Source: Celerinatantimonas sp046054165
GTDB taxonomy: Bacteria > Pseudomonadota > Gammaproteobacteria > Enterobacterales > Celerinatantimonadaceae
DNA length: 64,000 nucleotides
Reading direction: 5' to 3'
Assembly (NCBI RefSeq): GCF_046054165.1
Contig: NZ_JBFNXK010000013.1
Location: 1 to 64,000, forward strand
Numbering within the stretch: position 1 is the first letter of the stretch; each line of letters starts with the position of its first letter. This document shows positions 1 to 8,158 of the stretch, piece by piece. A program made the position numbers and the translations under genes. The notes beneath the pieces were generated by a model. It made no database searches. It saw nothing but the letters and a program-made list of their open reading frames with translations, and was not told the DNA's origin.

Positions 1-21
1 TTGGCTGGTGTGCCGTGTCAG

Positions 22-58
22 TGGTGGTGCATTATAGGGATTTGCCGGACAAGCGCAA
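22..58 (-). promoter_or_regulatory. rRNA operon P1 promoter (rrn P1) firing leftwards out of the window
   Basis: On the minus strand a -35 TTGCGC (53-58) and a perfect -10 TATAAT (31-36) are separated by 16 bp, the unusual spacing typical of rrn P1. The discriminator GCACCACC (23-30) and the bases after it match E. coli rrn P1 promoters almost base for base. The predicted start is the A at 22. This GC-rich discriminator is the kind that makes rRNA promoters respond to ppGpp and the initiating NTP. A 16S gene should begin a few hundred bases beyond the left edge. In E. coli gmhB likewise lies just upstream of an rRNA operon (rrnH), which fits. Confidence 0.9.
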
Positions 59-85
59 GAACTTTTTTGAAGAAAATTATATATT
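59..85 (-). promoter_or_regulatory. UP element of the rRNA P1 promoter
   Basis: Directly upstream of the -35 the minus strand reads an A tract (around 64-69), then a mixed AT block and another A/T run (72-85), the pattern bound by the RNA polymerase alpha C-terminal domain at rrn P1 promoters. It is called from position and composition only. Confidence 0.65.
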
Positions 86-87
86 TT

Positions 88-132
88 TATTACACACACT
101 TTTACCACAGATTAGTCACAATGTTTTCCACA
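88..132 (+). repeat. Four evenly spaced DnaA-box-like 9-mers
   Basis: Four 9-mers in the same orientation end in CACA: TATTACACA (88-96), TTTACCACA (101-109), TTAGTCACA (112-120) and TTTTCCACA (124-132). Starts are 13, 11 and 12 bases apart, close to one helical turn. Against the DnaA box TTWTNCACA the last is a full match and the other three each have one mismatch. The cluster sits between the UP element of the rRNA promoter and the end of gmhB. A chance AT-rich array, or a site for another protein such as Fis, remains possible. Confidence 0.35.
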
Positions 133-186
133 ATTTCTCTCTTTTGGGGCGATGAAATAAACGATTCACCGCCATCATTCTTATAT

Positions 187-747
187 TTAACTTTGTTTAG
201 CGATGAGCTGCGCGGCGGCGGCCAAATCATCCAGAATATAAGTCGCTAGTTGTTCACCATCTTGGGTGAGCGGTTTGCCACTGCGAACTAAAATCCGTTG
301 CTCTACGCCTGCATTTTTAGCAGCTTCCAGATCAGAGGCTTTATCGCCAATCATCCATGATTGCGTCAAGTCAATATTGAGTTCTTCACTGGCTTGCAAA
401 AACATGCCCGGCTTCGGTTTTCGGCAATCGCAATCCTGATGATATTCGCCCTGCCCATAGTCTGGATGATGAGGACAGTAGTAAATTCCCTCTAAGTCGA
501 CCCCACGATCCGCTAACGACCAATCCATCCATTCCGTCAGATGAAGAAATTGATCTTCAGAGTACAATCCTCTGGCGATACCAGATTGATTAGTCACCAC
601 GACTAATCGCCATCCTAACTTTTTCAGTTGTTGCATCGCTTCAATGCTTCCTTTAATAAAATGGAAGTCATCTGCGGTTGCGACATAATTACCATCTTCA
701 TTAATCACCCCATCGCGGTCTAAGAAGATAGCCGGCGTTTTATTCAT
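187..747 (-). CDS. gmhB: D-glycero-beta-D-manno-heptose 1,7-bisphosphate 7-phosphatase GmhB
   Basis: This HAD-superfamily phosphatase of 186 residues removes the 7-phosphate from heptose 1,7-bisphosphate on the way to ADP-heptose, the precursor of the inner core of lipopolysaccharide. The N-terminus carries the catalytic D10-R-D12-G motif. A Cys/His-rich loop around residues 91-111 (CPHH ... CDCRKP) is the zinc site typical of GmhB, and a late GDKASDLEAA motif supplies the magnesium ligands. Length is normal for the family. The gene runs leftwards towards the rRNA promoter, as in E. coli, where gmhB precedes an rRNA operon. The ATG at 747 follows an AGAG stretch. The identification is secure. 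Confidence 0.95.
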   Translation of the reverse strand: MNKTPAIFLDRDGVINEDGNYVATADDFHFIKGSIEAMQQLKKLGWRLVVVTNQSGIARGLYSEDQFLHLTEWMDWSLADRGVDLEGIYYCPHHPDYGQGEYHQDCDCRKPKPGMFLQASEELNIDLTQSWMIGDKASDLEAAKNAGVEQRILVRSGKPLTQDGEQLATYILDDLAAAAQLIAKQS

Positions 748-931
748 ACTCTGAACTCTATATAAAAAAATTAAAATTAGCTGGGAGTGTAACTGATCTT
801 ACCCCCACTTTAATATAGCTATCATACAGCTTAAATAAGAAACCAAACGACTGGACATATTGCGTAATGCTTAAGGATCACGCATTCTGTCACTTGACTG
901 CTTCTGATTTTTTACCGAGTTCGGAGTTTAT

Positions 932-1966
932 ATGCGCTATCACAAAATCCCTCATTCCGACTTATCCATTAGCTCACTTTGTCTAGGTACCATGACCTGG
1001 GGTAAGCAAAACAGCGAACACGAAGCCCACCAGCAACTCGATTATGCACTTACGCGCGGTATTAATTTTATCGATACTGCCGAAATGTATCCGGTTCCTC
1101 CAGAGTCAGATACCCAAGGGCTCACTGAAACTTATATTGGGAATTGGCTGAAGAAAACCAACCAACGTGAAAAAATCGTTTTGGCCTCCAAAGTCGCAGG
1201 GCCTTTTCGAACCAACTATATCCGAGAGAATATGCGTCTTGATCGGCGTAATATCCGTGAAGCCGTACATGCATCGCTTGAGCGTTTACAAACCGATTAT
1301 CTAGACCTTTACCAGTTACATTGGCCGGATCGCAGTGCCAACTTTTTTGGTCAACTTGGGTTTGAAGCAAATCCAAATGAGTACGGGACCCCGATTGTCG
1401 AAACCTTGCAAGCGCTCAGTGAGCTAGTCAAAGAGGGGAAAATTCGCTATATCGGTGTTTCGAATGAAACCGCTTGGGGAGTGAGTCAATATTTGCGACT
1501 GGCAGAAAAACACGACTTGCCACGAATGGTAACCATTCAGAATCCCTATAACCTGCTTAATCGCAGTTTTGAAACCGGTTTGGCCGAATTTGCCTATCGA
1601 GAGGGAGTTGAGTTGTTGGCTTATTCTCCACTGGCTTTTGGAATGTTAAGCGGTAAATATCTGAATAACCAATGGCCTAAGAATGGCCGATTAACACTAT
1701 TTAAACGTTTTTCTCGCTATTTAAGTGAACAAGGGTATGCGGCTACCCAGGCCTATGTCGATTTAGCGCAATCCCACCATCTTGATCCGGCACAAATGGC
1801 ACTGGCTTATGTCAATTCCCGACCTTTTCTAGCTTCCAGTATTATTGGTGCCACCTCAATGGAACAGTTGATCAGTAATATTGATAGTATTGATCTGGAA
1901 CTTTCCGGTGAAGTCATCAGTCAGATAGAATCAATACATCAGCGATACACGTATCCTTGCCCCTAA
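932..1966 (+). CDS. tas: NADP(H)-dependent aldo-keto reductase Tas
   Basis: This protein of 344 residues belongs to the aldo/keto reductase superfamily, a TIM-barrel NADPH-dependent carbonyl reductase. The opening residues and the FIDTAEMYP block near residue 48 (catalytic Asp and Tyr) closely follow E. coli Tas, as do the ASKV lysine motif and the LHWP histidine motif. The C-terminal cofactor-binding region (SSIIGATSMEQL) is intact. E. coli Tas was found as a suppressor of tyrosine auxotrophy; its natural substrate is not established. The gene stands alone with its own upstream region and is followed by an inverted repeat and rcsF. Confidence 0.92.
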   Translation: MRYHKIPHSDLSISSLCLGTMTWGKQNSEHEAHQQLDYALTRGINFIDTAEMYPVPPESDTQGLTETYIGNWLKKTNQREKIVLASKVAGPFRTNYIRENMRLDRRNIREAVHASLERLQTDYLDLYQLHWPDRSANFFGQLGFEANPNEYGTPIVETLQALSELVKEGKIRYIGVSNETAWGVSQYLRLAEKHDLPRMVTIQNPYNLLNRSFETGLAEFAYREGVELLAYSPLAFGMLSGKYLNNQWPKNGRLTLFKRFSRYLSEQGYAATQAYVDLAQSHHLDPAQMALAYVNSRPFLASSIIGATSMEQLISNIDSIDLELSGEVISQIESIHQRYTYPCP

Positions 1967-1970
1967 GCTA

Positions 1971-2004
1971 AACGTCGCGAATGATACATACCGTTCGCGA
2001 CGTT
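1971..2004. repeat. Perfect 11-bp inverted repeat between tas and rcsF
   Basis: AACGTCGCGAA at 1971-1981 and TTCGCGACGTT at 1994-2004 are perfect reverse complements around a 12-base spacer. No T run follows, so this is not a classical terminator. It could end tas transcripts in a Rho-assisted way, act in mRNA stability, or be an operator for rcsF. Its presence argues that rcsF does not start at the in-frame ATG at 1981, which would put the repeat inside the coding region. Confidence 0.7.
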
Positions 2005-2025
2005 GATCAATTGAGCACACATCTT

Positions 2026-2421
2026 ATGTTATTAAAAAATCGAATCCGATTAACGACTATCACTATTATGAGCGCGAGTGTACTGCTCAGCGGCTGTAGT
2101 CTGTATCCGTTTCACAGCAATGTCGATAAAGAAAATTTTAAAGAATATTTTAAAACCTCAAAAATTCAGGTGCTCACGAAAGAGCAACTGCTCGAGCACC
2201 ACTATCAAGTATTAGGCACCTTAGAAGGCCATGCTTGTCAGGAAAAGGATAATCAGCCTCCCGCCGATAAAAAACAAGCTCAAGTGGATTTGATCCGTCA
2301 AGCCGCTGATATGCCACAAGCCAATGCGGTTGTTTTTTCAACCTGTGCCAGTTACCCCGCAGATAACGTTTGCTACAGCTCCGTCAGCTGCTATGGAAAG
2401 GTTGTTCAGGTATTGGACTAA
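2026..2421 (+). CDS. rcsF: Rcs stress-sensor outer-membrane lipoprotein RcsF
   Basis: RcsF is the outer-membrane lipoprotein that senses envelope damage and signals to the Rcs phosphorelay. With the ATG at 2026 the product has 131 residues, like E. coli RcsF. It has a basic n-region, a hydrophobic stretch and the lipobox LLSGC with lipidated Cys24. Four further cysteines in the C-terminal half (GHAC, STC, NVC, VSC contexts) correspond to the two disulfides of the RcsF fold. An in-frame ATG at 1981 would add 15 residues before the signal peptide and cover an inverted repeat, so it is unlikely. The gene lies in the same tas-rcsF-trmO-proS neighbourhood as other gammaproteobacteria. Other Rcs components are not in the window. 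Confidence 0.85.
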   Translation: MLLKNRIRLTTITIMSASVLLSGCSLYPFHSNVDKENFKEYFKTSKIQVLTKEQLLEHHYQVLGTLEGHACQEKDNQPPADKKQAQVDLIRQAADMPQANAVVFSTCASYPADNVCYSSVSCYGKVVQVLD

Positions 2422-2427
2422 ATCGTC

Positions 2428-3132
2428 ATGGATAAATACACCATTGAGCCCATTGGCTATATTCGTTCACCTTACTTAGAAAAATTTGCAGTCCCTCGTC
2501 AACCAGGACTAGTGACAACTGCAACGACCCAGTTACAACTCATCGAGCCTTATAATGCACAGGAAATTATTGATGGGATCGAGCAGTTCAGCCATTACTG
2601 GCTCATCTTTGGTTTTCATCAGAATCAAGGATGGAAAAACAAAGTGCGTCCGCCTCGATTAGGAGGTAACCAAAAGATCGGTGTCTTTGCTAGTCGTTCC
2701 ACTTTCCGACCGAATGGAATGGGATTATCAGTGTTGGAACTAAGTCATATCGACTATCTCAGTGAAGGCCCTTGCCTGAGTTTTCATGGCGGTGATCTGG
2801 TCAACGGCACGCCTGTTTTCGATATCAAGCCTTACCTTGATTACGCCGATCATATTGAACATACACGAGCAGGCTATGCCGCTGAAGCCCCCACGGCAAA
2901 ACTTGACCTCCAATGGAGTGAGATCGCACTGCGCCAACAAAAAAATCTTGGATTAACATCCAATGACATTCGATTGATTGAGGATGTACTACGCCAAGAT
3001 CCGCGCCCCAGCTATCGATATAAACCGGGCAAAGCCGATCATCACCATTATGGCGTGCAACTCATCCGCTTTAATATCCGCTTTATTGTGACAGGTGAAC
3101 AATGCCAGATTATCGAGATCAGTCCGCTCTAG
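2428..3132 (+). CDS. trmO: tRNA (N6-threonylcarbamoyladenosine37-N6)-methyltransferase TrmO
   Basis: TrmO (formerly YaeB/TsaA) methylates t6A37 to m6t6A in threonine tRNAs that read ACC, using S-adenosylmethionine in a beta-barrel fold unlike other methyltransferases. The 234 residues contain the family signatures: an IGYIRSPY start, the PRQPGLV segment, RPPRLGG and the SRSTFRPNGMGLS block that forms the SAM/tRNA site, and DIKPYLDYAD. The C-terminal subdomain (DPRPSYRY) is complete. The gene starts six bases after the rcsF stop and its end overlaps the next gene by 31 bases, implying co-transcription. Confidence 0.94.
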   Translation: MDKYTIEPIGYIRSPYLEKFAVPRQPGLVTTATTQLQLIEPYNAQEIIDGIEQFSHYWLIFGFHQNQGWKNKVRPPRLGGNQKIGVFASRSTFRPNGMGLSVLELSHIDYLSEGPCLSFHGGDLVNGTPVFDIKPYLDYADHIEHTRAGYAAEAPTAKLDLQWSEIALRQQKNLGLTSNDIRLIEDVLRQDPRPSYRYKPGKADHHHYGVQLIRFNIRFIVTGEQCQIIEISPL

Positions 3133-3737
3133 CGCATTATCAAGACCAACATAAAAAACGCCTAAGCTGGATGCCTTGGTTGTACTACCGACTAAAAGAA
3201 AAACATTTAAGTTGGGCTCGCCCTTGGCAAACATCATTACAAACAGAGCTCTCAGCACTTGAAACCGTTTCATTTGGTCAAAATTGTTTTCTGGCTCCAG
3301 AAGCCCAACTATTTGCAGAGCCCGGACGCGCTATCACCATGGGTGACGGCAGCTTTATTGCCGCAGAGAGTTTCTTGCATGGTCCTATCCAAATAGGGCG
3401 CGAAGTCGCCATTAATCATCGCTGTAGCTTCGATGGTGGCACTAAGGGCATTATTATTGGCGATCAAACCCGCATCGCCAACTCAGTGCAGATCTGGGGA
3501 TTCAATCATGGGATGCATCCAGAACATCCCATTTATCAGCAAAATACCCGTTCGCTTGGGGTCATTATTGGCAACGATGTCTGGATTGGTGCCGGTGCAG
3601 GTATTGTCGACGGCGTAAAAATCGGCGATCATGCCATCGTCGGAATGAATGCCGTGGTGACAAACGATATTCCTGCGTGGGCTATCGTCGCAGGCAACCC
3701 GGCAAAAATTATTGGAGATAGGCGCGACAAATCCTGA
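3102..3737 (+). CDS. Left-handed beta-helix (hexapeptide) acyltransferase, substrate unknown
   Basis: This 211-residue protein has an N-terminal helical part (about 1-55), then a run of hexapeptide-repeat turns (about 57-205) of the kind found in maltose/galactoside O-acetyltransferases and capsule or LPS sugar acetyltransferases. The WGFNHGM segment holds the likely catalytic histidine, and the end (GNDVWIGAGAGI ... VVTNDIPAWAIVAGNPAK) is the classic terminal coil of the CatB/NodL/LacA group. The start lies inside the last 31 bases of trmO, suggesting translational coupling, and proS follows 67 bases later. The acceptor substrate cannot be told from sequence; a surface sugar is the most likely guess. 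Confidence 0.8.
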   Translation: MPDYRDQSALAHYQDQHKKRLSWMPWLYYRLKEKHLSWARPWQTSLQTELSALETVSFGQNCFLAPEAQLFAEPGRAITMGDGSFIAAESFLHGPIQIGREVAINHRCSFDGGTKGIIIGDQTRIANSVQIWGFNHGMHPEHPIYQQNTRSLGVIIGNDVWIGAGAGIVDGVKIGDHAIVGMNAVVTNDIPAWAIVAGNPAKIIGDRRDKS

Positions 3738-3804
3738 CAGCCTCATGACTGCCTGATAAAATCAGACCATCTTAGATTATTGATACCTACATGAAAGGAC
3801 AACC

Positions 3805-5514
3805 ATGCGTTCGAGTAAATATCTTCTTTCTACTCTTAAAGAAACGCCTAGTGACGCAGAAGTCATCTCCCATCAGTTGATGCTGCGCTCTGGCATGATT
3901 CGGAAACTCGCTTCAGGCCTATATACTTGGCTCCCGACCGGTGTTCGGGTTCTGCAAAAAATTCAAAATATTGTCCGCGAGGAGATGGATCGGGCAGGCG
4001 CTATTGAAATCAATATGCCGGTTGTTCAACCAGCCGACCTTTGGCTCGAATCAGGCCGTTGGACCAAATATGGCCCTGAACTGCTGCGAATTAAAGACCG
4101 CCATGACCGTGACTTTGTATTAGGTCCAACACATGAAGAAGTCGTCACGGAGTTAGTTCGCAAAGAGATCAGCAGTTATAAACAACTCCCGTTGAACCTA
4201 TATCAGATCCAGACTAAATTCCGTGATGAAGTGCGTCCTCGTTTTGGTGTGATGCGAGCCCGCGAGTTTGTGATGAAAGATGCGTATTCGTTCCATATTG
4301 ATCAAAGTTCTCTGGAAGAAACTTACCAAACAATGTTCGATGCTTATTGCCGTATTTTTGATCGTTTAGGCTTGGAATACCGTCCAGTGCTGGCTGATAC
4401 AGGTAGCATTGGGGGTAATAACTCCCATGAATTCCACGTACTCGCACAATCCGGTGAAGATGATATCGTCTTTTCCGATGCCGGAGATTATGCCGCCAAT
4501 ATGGAAAAAGCAGAAGCACTGGCTCCCATTGGTGAACGTCCAGCCCCCAGTCAGAAAATGACTTTAGTCGATACCCCCGATGCCAAAACAATTGATGAGC
4601 TTGTCTCTCAATTTGGTTTAACGATTACTCAAACAGTCAAAACATTAGTCGTTGTTGCCGCCGAAGAGGCCGATTGTGAACTGGTCGCATTGATGGTTCG
4701 TGGTGATCACACTCTCAATGAAATTAAAGCTGAACATCATCCACTCGTGGCTGAACCGCTGCAATTTGCCAGTGAAGAACAGATCCGTCGCGTCATTGGT
4801 GCAAGCCCGGGTTCTTTAGGGCCGGTCAATTTACCTATTCCGGTTGTGATTGACCGAAGCGTTGCCAAAATGGCTGACTTTGGTGCAGGGGCTAATATCG
4901 ATGGCAAACATTATTTTGGTGTCAACTGGGAACGTGATCTTCCGCTGCCAGAAGTAGCCGACTTGCGGAACGTGGTCGCCGGTGATCCCAGCCCTTGTGG
5001 CAACGGTACATTGCAAATCAAACGCGGTATTGAAGTGGGTCATATCTTCCAGTTAGGTGATCGTTATTCGAAAGCGATGAATGCAACCGTACTGGATGAA
5101 CAAGGCAAAAATAAAATTCTGAGCATGGGCTGTTACGGGATAGGAATTTCACGTATCGTCGCGGCAGCTATTGAACAAAATCATGACGATGCGGGGATCA
5201 TCTGGCCTGAAGCGCTCGCCCCATTTCAATTAGTATTAGTTCCAATGAACATGCATAAATCGCATCGCGTTCAAGAAGTCGCTGAAAAACTGTATCAGCA
5301 AGCACAAGATGCAGGAATTGAAGTATTGTTCGATGATCGTAAAGAACGTCCTGGGGTTATGTTTGCCGATGCGGAGCTTATTGGTATTCCCCATATGTTA
5401 GTGATTGGTGAGCGCAGCCTAGATAAAGGGGTTGTTGAATATAAATCACGCCGAGGTGGAGATAAAATTGAAGTCGCCATCGATGACGTCATTCAATATG
5501 TTCAATCTTTGTAA
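3805..5514 (+). CDS. proS: Prolyl-tRNA synthetase (bacterial type with editing domain)
   Basis: ProS joins proline to tRNA-Pro. The 569-residue protein has the class II catalytic core (motif 2 near TKFRDEVRPRFGVMRAREF), a YbaK-like editing insertion between motifs 2 and 3 (roughly residues 220-400) that clears Ala-tRNA-Pro, motif 3 (MGCYGIGISR) and a C-terminal anticodon-binding domain (residues about 470-569). Length and domain order match E. coli ProS. An AAAGGA Shine-Dalgarno sequence sits just upstream of the ATG. The gene ends at a strong terminator shared with convergent tilS. Confidence 0.97.
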   Translation: MRSSKYLLSTLKETPSDAEVISHQLMLRSGMIRKLASGLYTWLPTGVRVLQKIQNIVREEMDRAGAIEINMPVVQPADLWLESGRWTKYGPELLRIKDRHDRDFVLGPTHEEVVTELVRKEISSYKQLPLNLYQIQTKFRDEVRPRFGVMRAREFVMKDAYSFHIDQSSLEETYQTMFDAYCRIFDRLGLEYRPVLADTGSIGGNNSHEFHVLAQSGEDDIVFSDAGDYAANMEKAEALAPIGERPAPSQKMTLVDTPDAKTIDELVSQFGLTITQTVKTLVVVAAEEADCELVALMVRGDHTLNEIKAEHHPLVAEPLQFASEEQIRRVIGASPGSLGPVNLPIPVVIDRSVAKMADFGAGANIDGKHYFGVNWERDLPLPEVADLRNVVAGDPSPCGNGTLQIKRGIEVGHIFQLGDRYSKAMNATVLDEQGKNKILSMGCYGIGISRIVAAAIEQNHDDAGIIWPEALAPFQLVLVPMNMHKSHRVQEVAEKLYQQAQDAGIEVLFDDRKERPGVMFADAELIGIPHMLVIGERSLDKGVVEYKSRRGGDKIEVAIDDVIQYVQSL

Positions 5515-5540
5515 GTTGATTTCACTTATCGCTTAGATAG

Positions 5541-5565
5541 AAAAAGGTCTCAATGAGACCTTTTT
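5541..5565. terminator. Bidirectional intrinsic terminator between proS and tilS
   Basis: An AGGTCTC/GAGACCT stem is flanked by an A run on the left and a T run on the right, so it can stop both the rightward proS transcript and the leftward tilS transcript. Confidence 0.92.
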
Positions 5566-5582
5566 CATTCGGGATAGAGCCC

Positions 5583-6893
5583 TCAGAGATCCGAACGAAT
5601 GACCAGACGTAGACCGCTGCCATCAGCAACCGCCCATCGTTCATCAATCAATTGATCGGCAAGTGCAACCCACTGTTCCCCATAAAAAATGAGCGGAATA
5701 TGATCGCGTTGCCACGGTGGCACAGCCAGTTCCTGCAATAATTTTTTTAAGCTCCGACTCCCGTTACGCCCTAGCGGCCGCATCGATGGATTATCAACCT
5801 CATGGCGAAAACGCACCGAAATCTTGTCATCGGAAGATGGTGCCCGAAGTGTTCCGCCAGTGAGCATCACCAGCTGTCGCTTTCCCATGTTTACGGGACT
5901 CAGTGGATCGGGCCAAACCAGCCCGTGAGAAGCTGTAACCTGTGCTTCAGACCAATACCAACGATAGCGATAGCGCCGCACGATTCCATGAGCCACAGAG
6001 ATTATTGGAATACGGTCTTCTCGCGCCCCCATTTGTTGGCGGATCTGGCTAAGCTGTTGCTGCGACGGATAGCTACCGCTTAAACGATGTAACCAAAATC
6101 GAATCAAGTTATTTTGCCGAGCGTCCGAAAGTATCGATAAATCATTGGCGAGAGCTCCTTGCGACGTGATAAAACGTTCGGCATCGATCAGGGCCAACTC
6201 ATCTTGAAGTTGTTGTGCCTGACCTAATAACTGGCAACTTTGTCCCACTTGCGCAAGCCAATGCGGCCAACGCGCTTTAAAAATCGGCAACAACTGATGC
6301 CGGATAAAATTACGCTCAATTCGAAGATCCTGATTACTTGGATCTTCAATATGCTCAAGCTGATGTGAAAGAGCATATTGCTCTATTTCAACACGAGAGG
6401 TATCAAGCAATGGCCGAATGAGATGACTTTTCCCCAAAGCTCGACTTACAGGCATTGCCGCCAAACCCGCAGCACCACTTCCCCGCTGTAAATTAATCAG
6501 AAAGGTTTCAGCCTGATCATCGAGATGATGTGCGCAAGCGATCACATAACCTTGATTCGCATAGTGGCTAAAAATTTCGTAACGCGCTTTTCGGGCTTGT
6601 TCTTCTAAACTTAAACGAGGGCCTTGCTCAACTTTGACTTGATGAGCAACAAACGGGATCTGCAATTGAAGACAAAACTGCTGGCAGAATCGCTGCCAGT
6701 CATCAGCTTGGGCCATCAGACCATGATGGACATGCACCGCCTGTAACTTTTGTCTAGGATAACGGTGCTGATAACGGGATAAAAGATGCGCTAATACAAT
6801 GGAGTCAATCCCACCGCTTAGCGCAATCAGAATCGAAGCATGAGAAGCATTTAAAGCCTCTATACGCTCGCAAAATAAATTAAAATCCAACAT
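5583..6893 (-). CDS. tilS: tRNA(Ile)-lysidine synthase TilS
   Basis: TilS converts C34 of the CAU-anticodon tRNA-Ile to lysidine with ATP and lysine, so that it reads AUA; it is essential. From the ATG at 6893 the product has 436 residues. It shows the PP-loop ATPase motif SGGIDS (26-31), HVHHG, the AHHLDDQAET segment, and a C-terminal TilS domain ending in a GRNGSRSLKKLLQEL block that matches E. coli. A GTG four codons upstream (6905) is an alternative start. The gene is last in the long leftward block and is separated from accA by a 296-base gap. Confidence 0.94.
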   Translation of the reverse strand: MLDFNLFCERIEALNASHASILIALSGGIDSIVLAHLLSRYQHRYPRQKLQAVHVHHGLMAQADDWQRFCQQFCLQLQIPFVAHQVKVEQGPRLSLEEQARKARYEIFSHYANQGYVIACAHHLDDQAETFLINLQRGSGAAGLAAMPVSRALGKSHLIRPLLDTSRVEIEQYALSHQLEHIEDPSNQDLRIERNFIRHQLLPIFKARWPHWLAQVGQSCQLLGQAQQLQDELALIDAERFITSQGALANDLSILSDARQNNLIRFWLHRLSGSYPSQQQLSQIRQQMGAREDRIPIISVAHGIVRRYRYRWYWSEAQVTASHGLVWPDPLSPVNMGKRQLVMLTGGTLRAPSSDDKISVRFRHEVDNPSMRPLGRNGSRSLKKLLQELAVPPWQRDHIPLIFYGEQWVALADQLIDERWAVADGSGLRLVIRSDL

Positions 6894-7189
6894 AAATAAA
6901 CCCACTTAGGGCCTATTGACCGATTAGTTTTACAGTCATTTGAGTTTAATTGAGGCAAAGCTGATGCTGTGTCGTAGAATGATTCTCCATCAACGACGTT
7001 AACACTGAATCAATCAAGCTCAGATTGCCTCTCAAGTACATTTACCCCCATTCTGAACAGGCATTGCGCCCTACTTGCTTAGCTTATTAAGCGTTACAGA
7101 GCGCACCTCGTTCAAACTGGGTTTGATTTGCACAAAATTCAACCATGAAAGATTACAGGCCCTATTGGGCGGGCTGAATCAATGATCAA
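6894..7189. other. tilS-accA intergenic region
   Basis: No coding frame with family features was seen in these 296 bases. Just after accA the minus strand can form a short GCCC/GGGC hairpin (around 7163-7172) without a T run, so termination is uncertain. The rest may carry a tilS promoter; I could not single one out. Confidence 0.4.
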
Positions 7190-8146
7190 TTAACAATAGC
7201 CATAACTCATCAGTCGTTGATAGCGTTCTTCAAGTAATACCTCCACCGACTTCTGCTGCAACTGGCTTAAGTCACTCACTAATTTGGCTTTCAGACGTTC
7301 GGCCATCATCGCAACATTACGATGCGCTCCGCCCAATGGCTCTTCAACGACATCATCAATCAACTTAAGCTCTTTTAAACGTGCAGCCGTAATGCCCATC
7401 GCTTCAGCGGCTACTGATGCTTTCTCAGCACTCTTCCAAAGGATGGAAGCACAACCTTCAGGTGAGATCACCGAATACGTGCTATATTGCAGCATATTCA
7501 CGCGATCCCCCACTCCGATAGCAAGTGCGCCACCTGAGCCACCTTCACCAATCACCGTGCAGATCGTTGGAACTTTTAATTGAGACATCACCAGTAAGTT
7601 ACGCGCAATCGCTTCACTCTGACCTCGCTCTTCCGCTCCCACGCCAGGATAAGCCCCCGGAGTATCGATAAAGGTCAAAATCGGCATTTTAAAACGTTCT
7701 GCCGTTTCCATTAATCGCAGCGCTTTACGATAGCCTTCCGGCCGTGGCATCCCAAAGTTACGTTTGATTTTTTCTTTAGTTTCCCGACCTTTTTGATGAC
7801 CCATCACCATCACCGGTTGGTCATTTAAACGCGCAATCCCACCGATAATCGCTTTATCATCGGCAAACGCCCGATCCCCACACATTTCATCATACTCAGA
7901 AAAAATATGTTCAATATAATCTGCGGTATAAGGTCGCTGAGGATGACGAGCTAACTGCGCGATCTGCCACGCCTCCAAATCACCAAAAATTTTGCGGGTC
8001 AGATCCAGTTGTTTTTTCTCCAACTGCGCAATCTCTTCTGCCAGGTCAACATTCATGCCTGACTCGCTGTTTACCAGCCGGAGTTCTTCAATCTGAGCCT
8101 GTAGCTCTGCTACTGGCTGTTCAAAATCTAGAAAATTTAAACTCAT
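7190..8146 (-). CDS. accA: Acetyl-CoA carboxylase carboxyltransferase subunit alpha
   Basis: AccA pairs with AccD to form the carboxyltransferase that moves CO2 from biotin on AccB to acetyl-CoA, giving malonyl-CoA for fatty-acid synthesis. The 318 residues match E. coli AccA in length and carry the N-terminal helical part and the crotonase-like core, with FIDTPGAYPGVGAEERGQ and the glycine-rich GEGGSGGALAIGVGD oxyanion region. It follows dnaE by 12 bases, the arrangement seen across gammaproteobacteria, and is probably transcribed from upstream promoters of the block. Confidence 0.97.
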   Translation of the reverse strand: MSLNFLDFEQPVAELQAQIEELRLVNSESGMNVDLAEEIAQLEKKQLDLTRKIFGDLEAWQIAQLARHPQRPYTADYIEHIFSEYDEMCGDRAFADDKAIIGGIARLNDQPVMVMGHQKGRETKEKIKRNFGMPRPEGYRKALRLMETAERFKMPILTFIDTPGAYPGVGAEERGQSEAIARNLLVMSQLKVPTICTVIGEGGSGGALAIGVGDRVNMLQYSTYSVISPEGCASILWKSAEKASVAAEAMGITAARLKELKLIDDVVEEPLGGAHRNVAMMAERLKAKLVSDLSQLQQKSVEVLLEERYQRLMSYGYC

Positions 8147-8158
8147 AATTTTTTACTG

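Noticed and set aside
1..249. Open frame of 82 codons on the plus strand at the left edge
   Set aside because: It runs through the rRNA promoter region and the end of gmhB, has no start signal and no family features.
4214..4591. 125-codon antisense frame opposite proS
   Set aside because: Composition and lack of any motif show it to be a shadow of proS.
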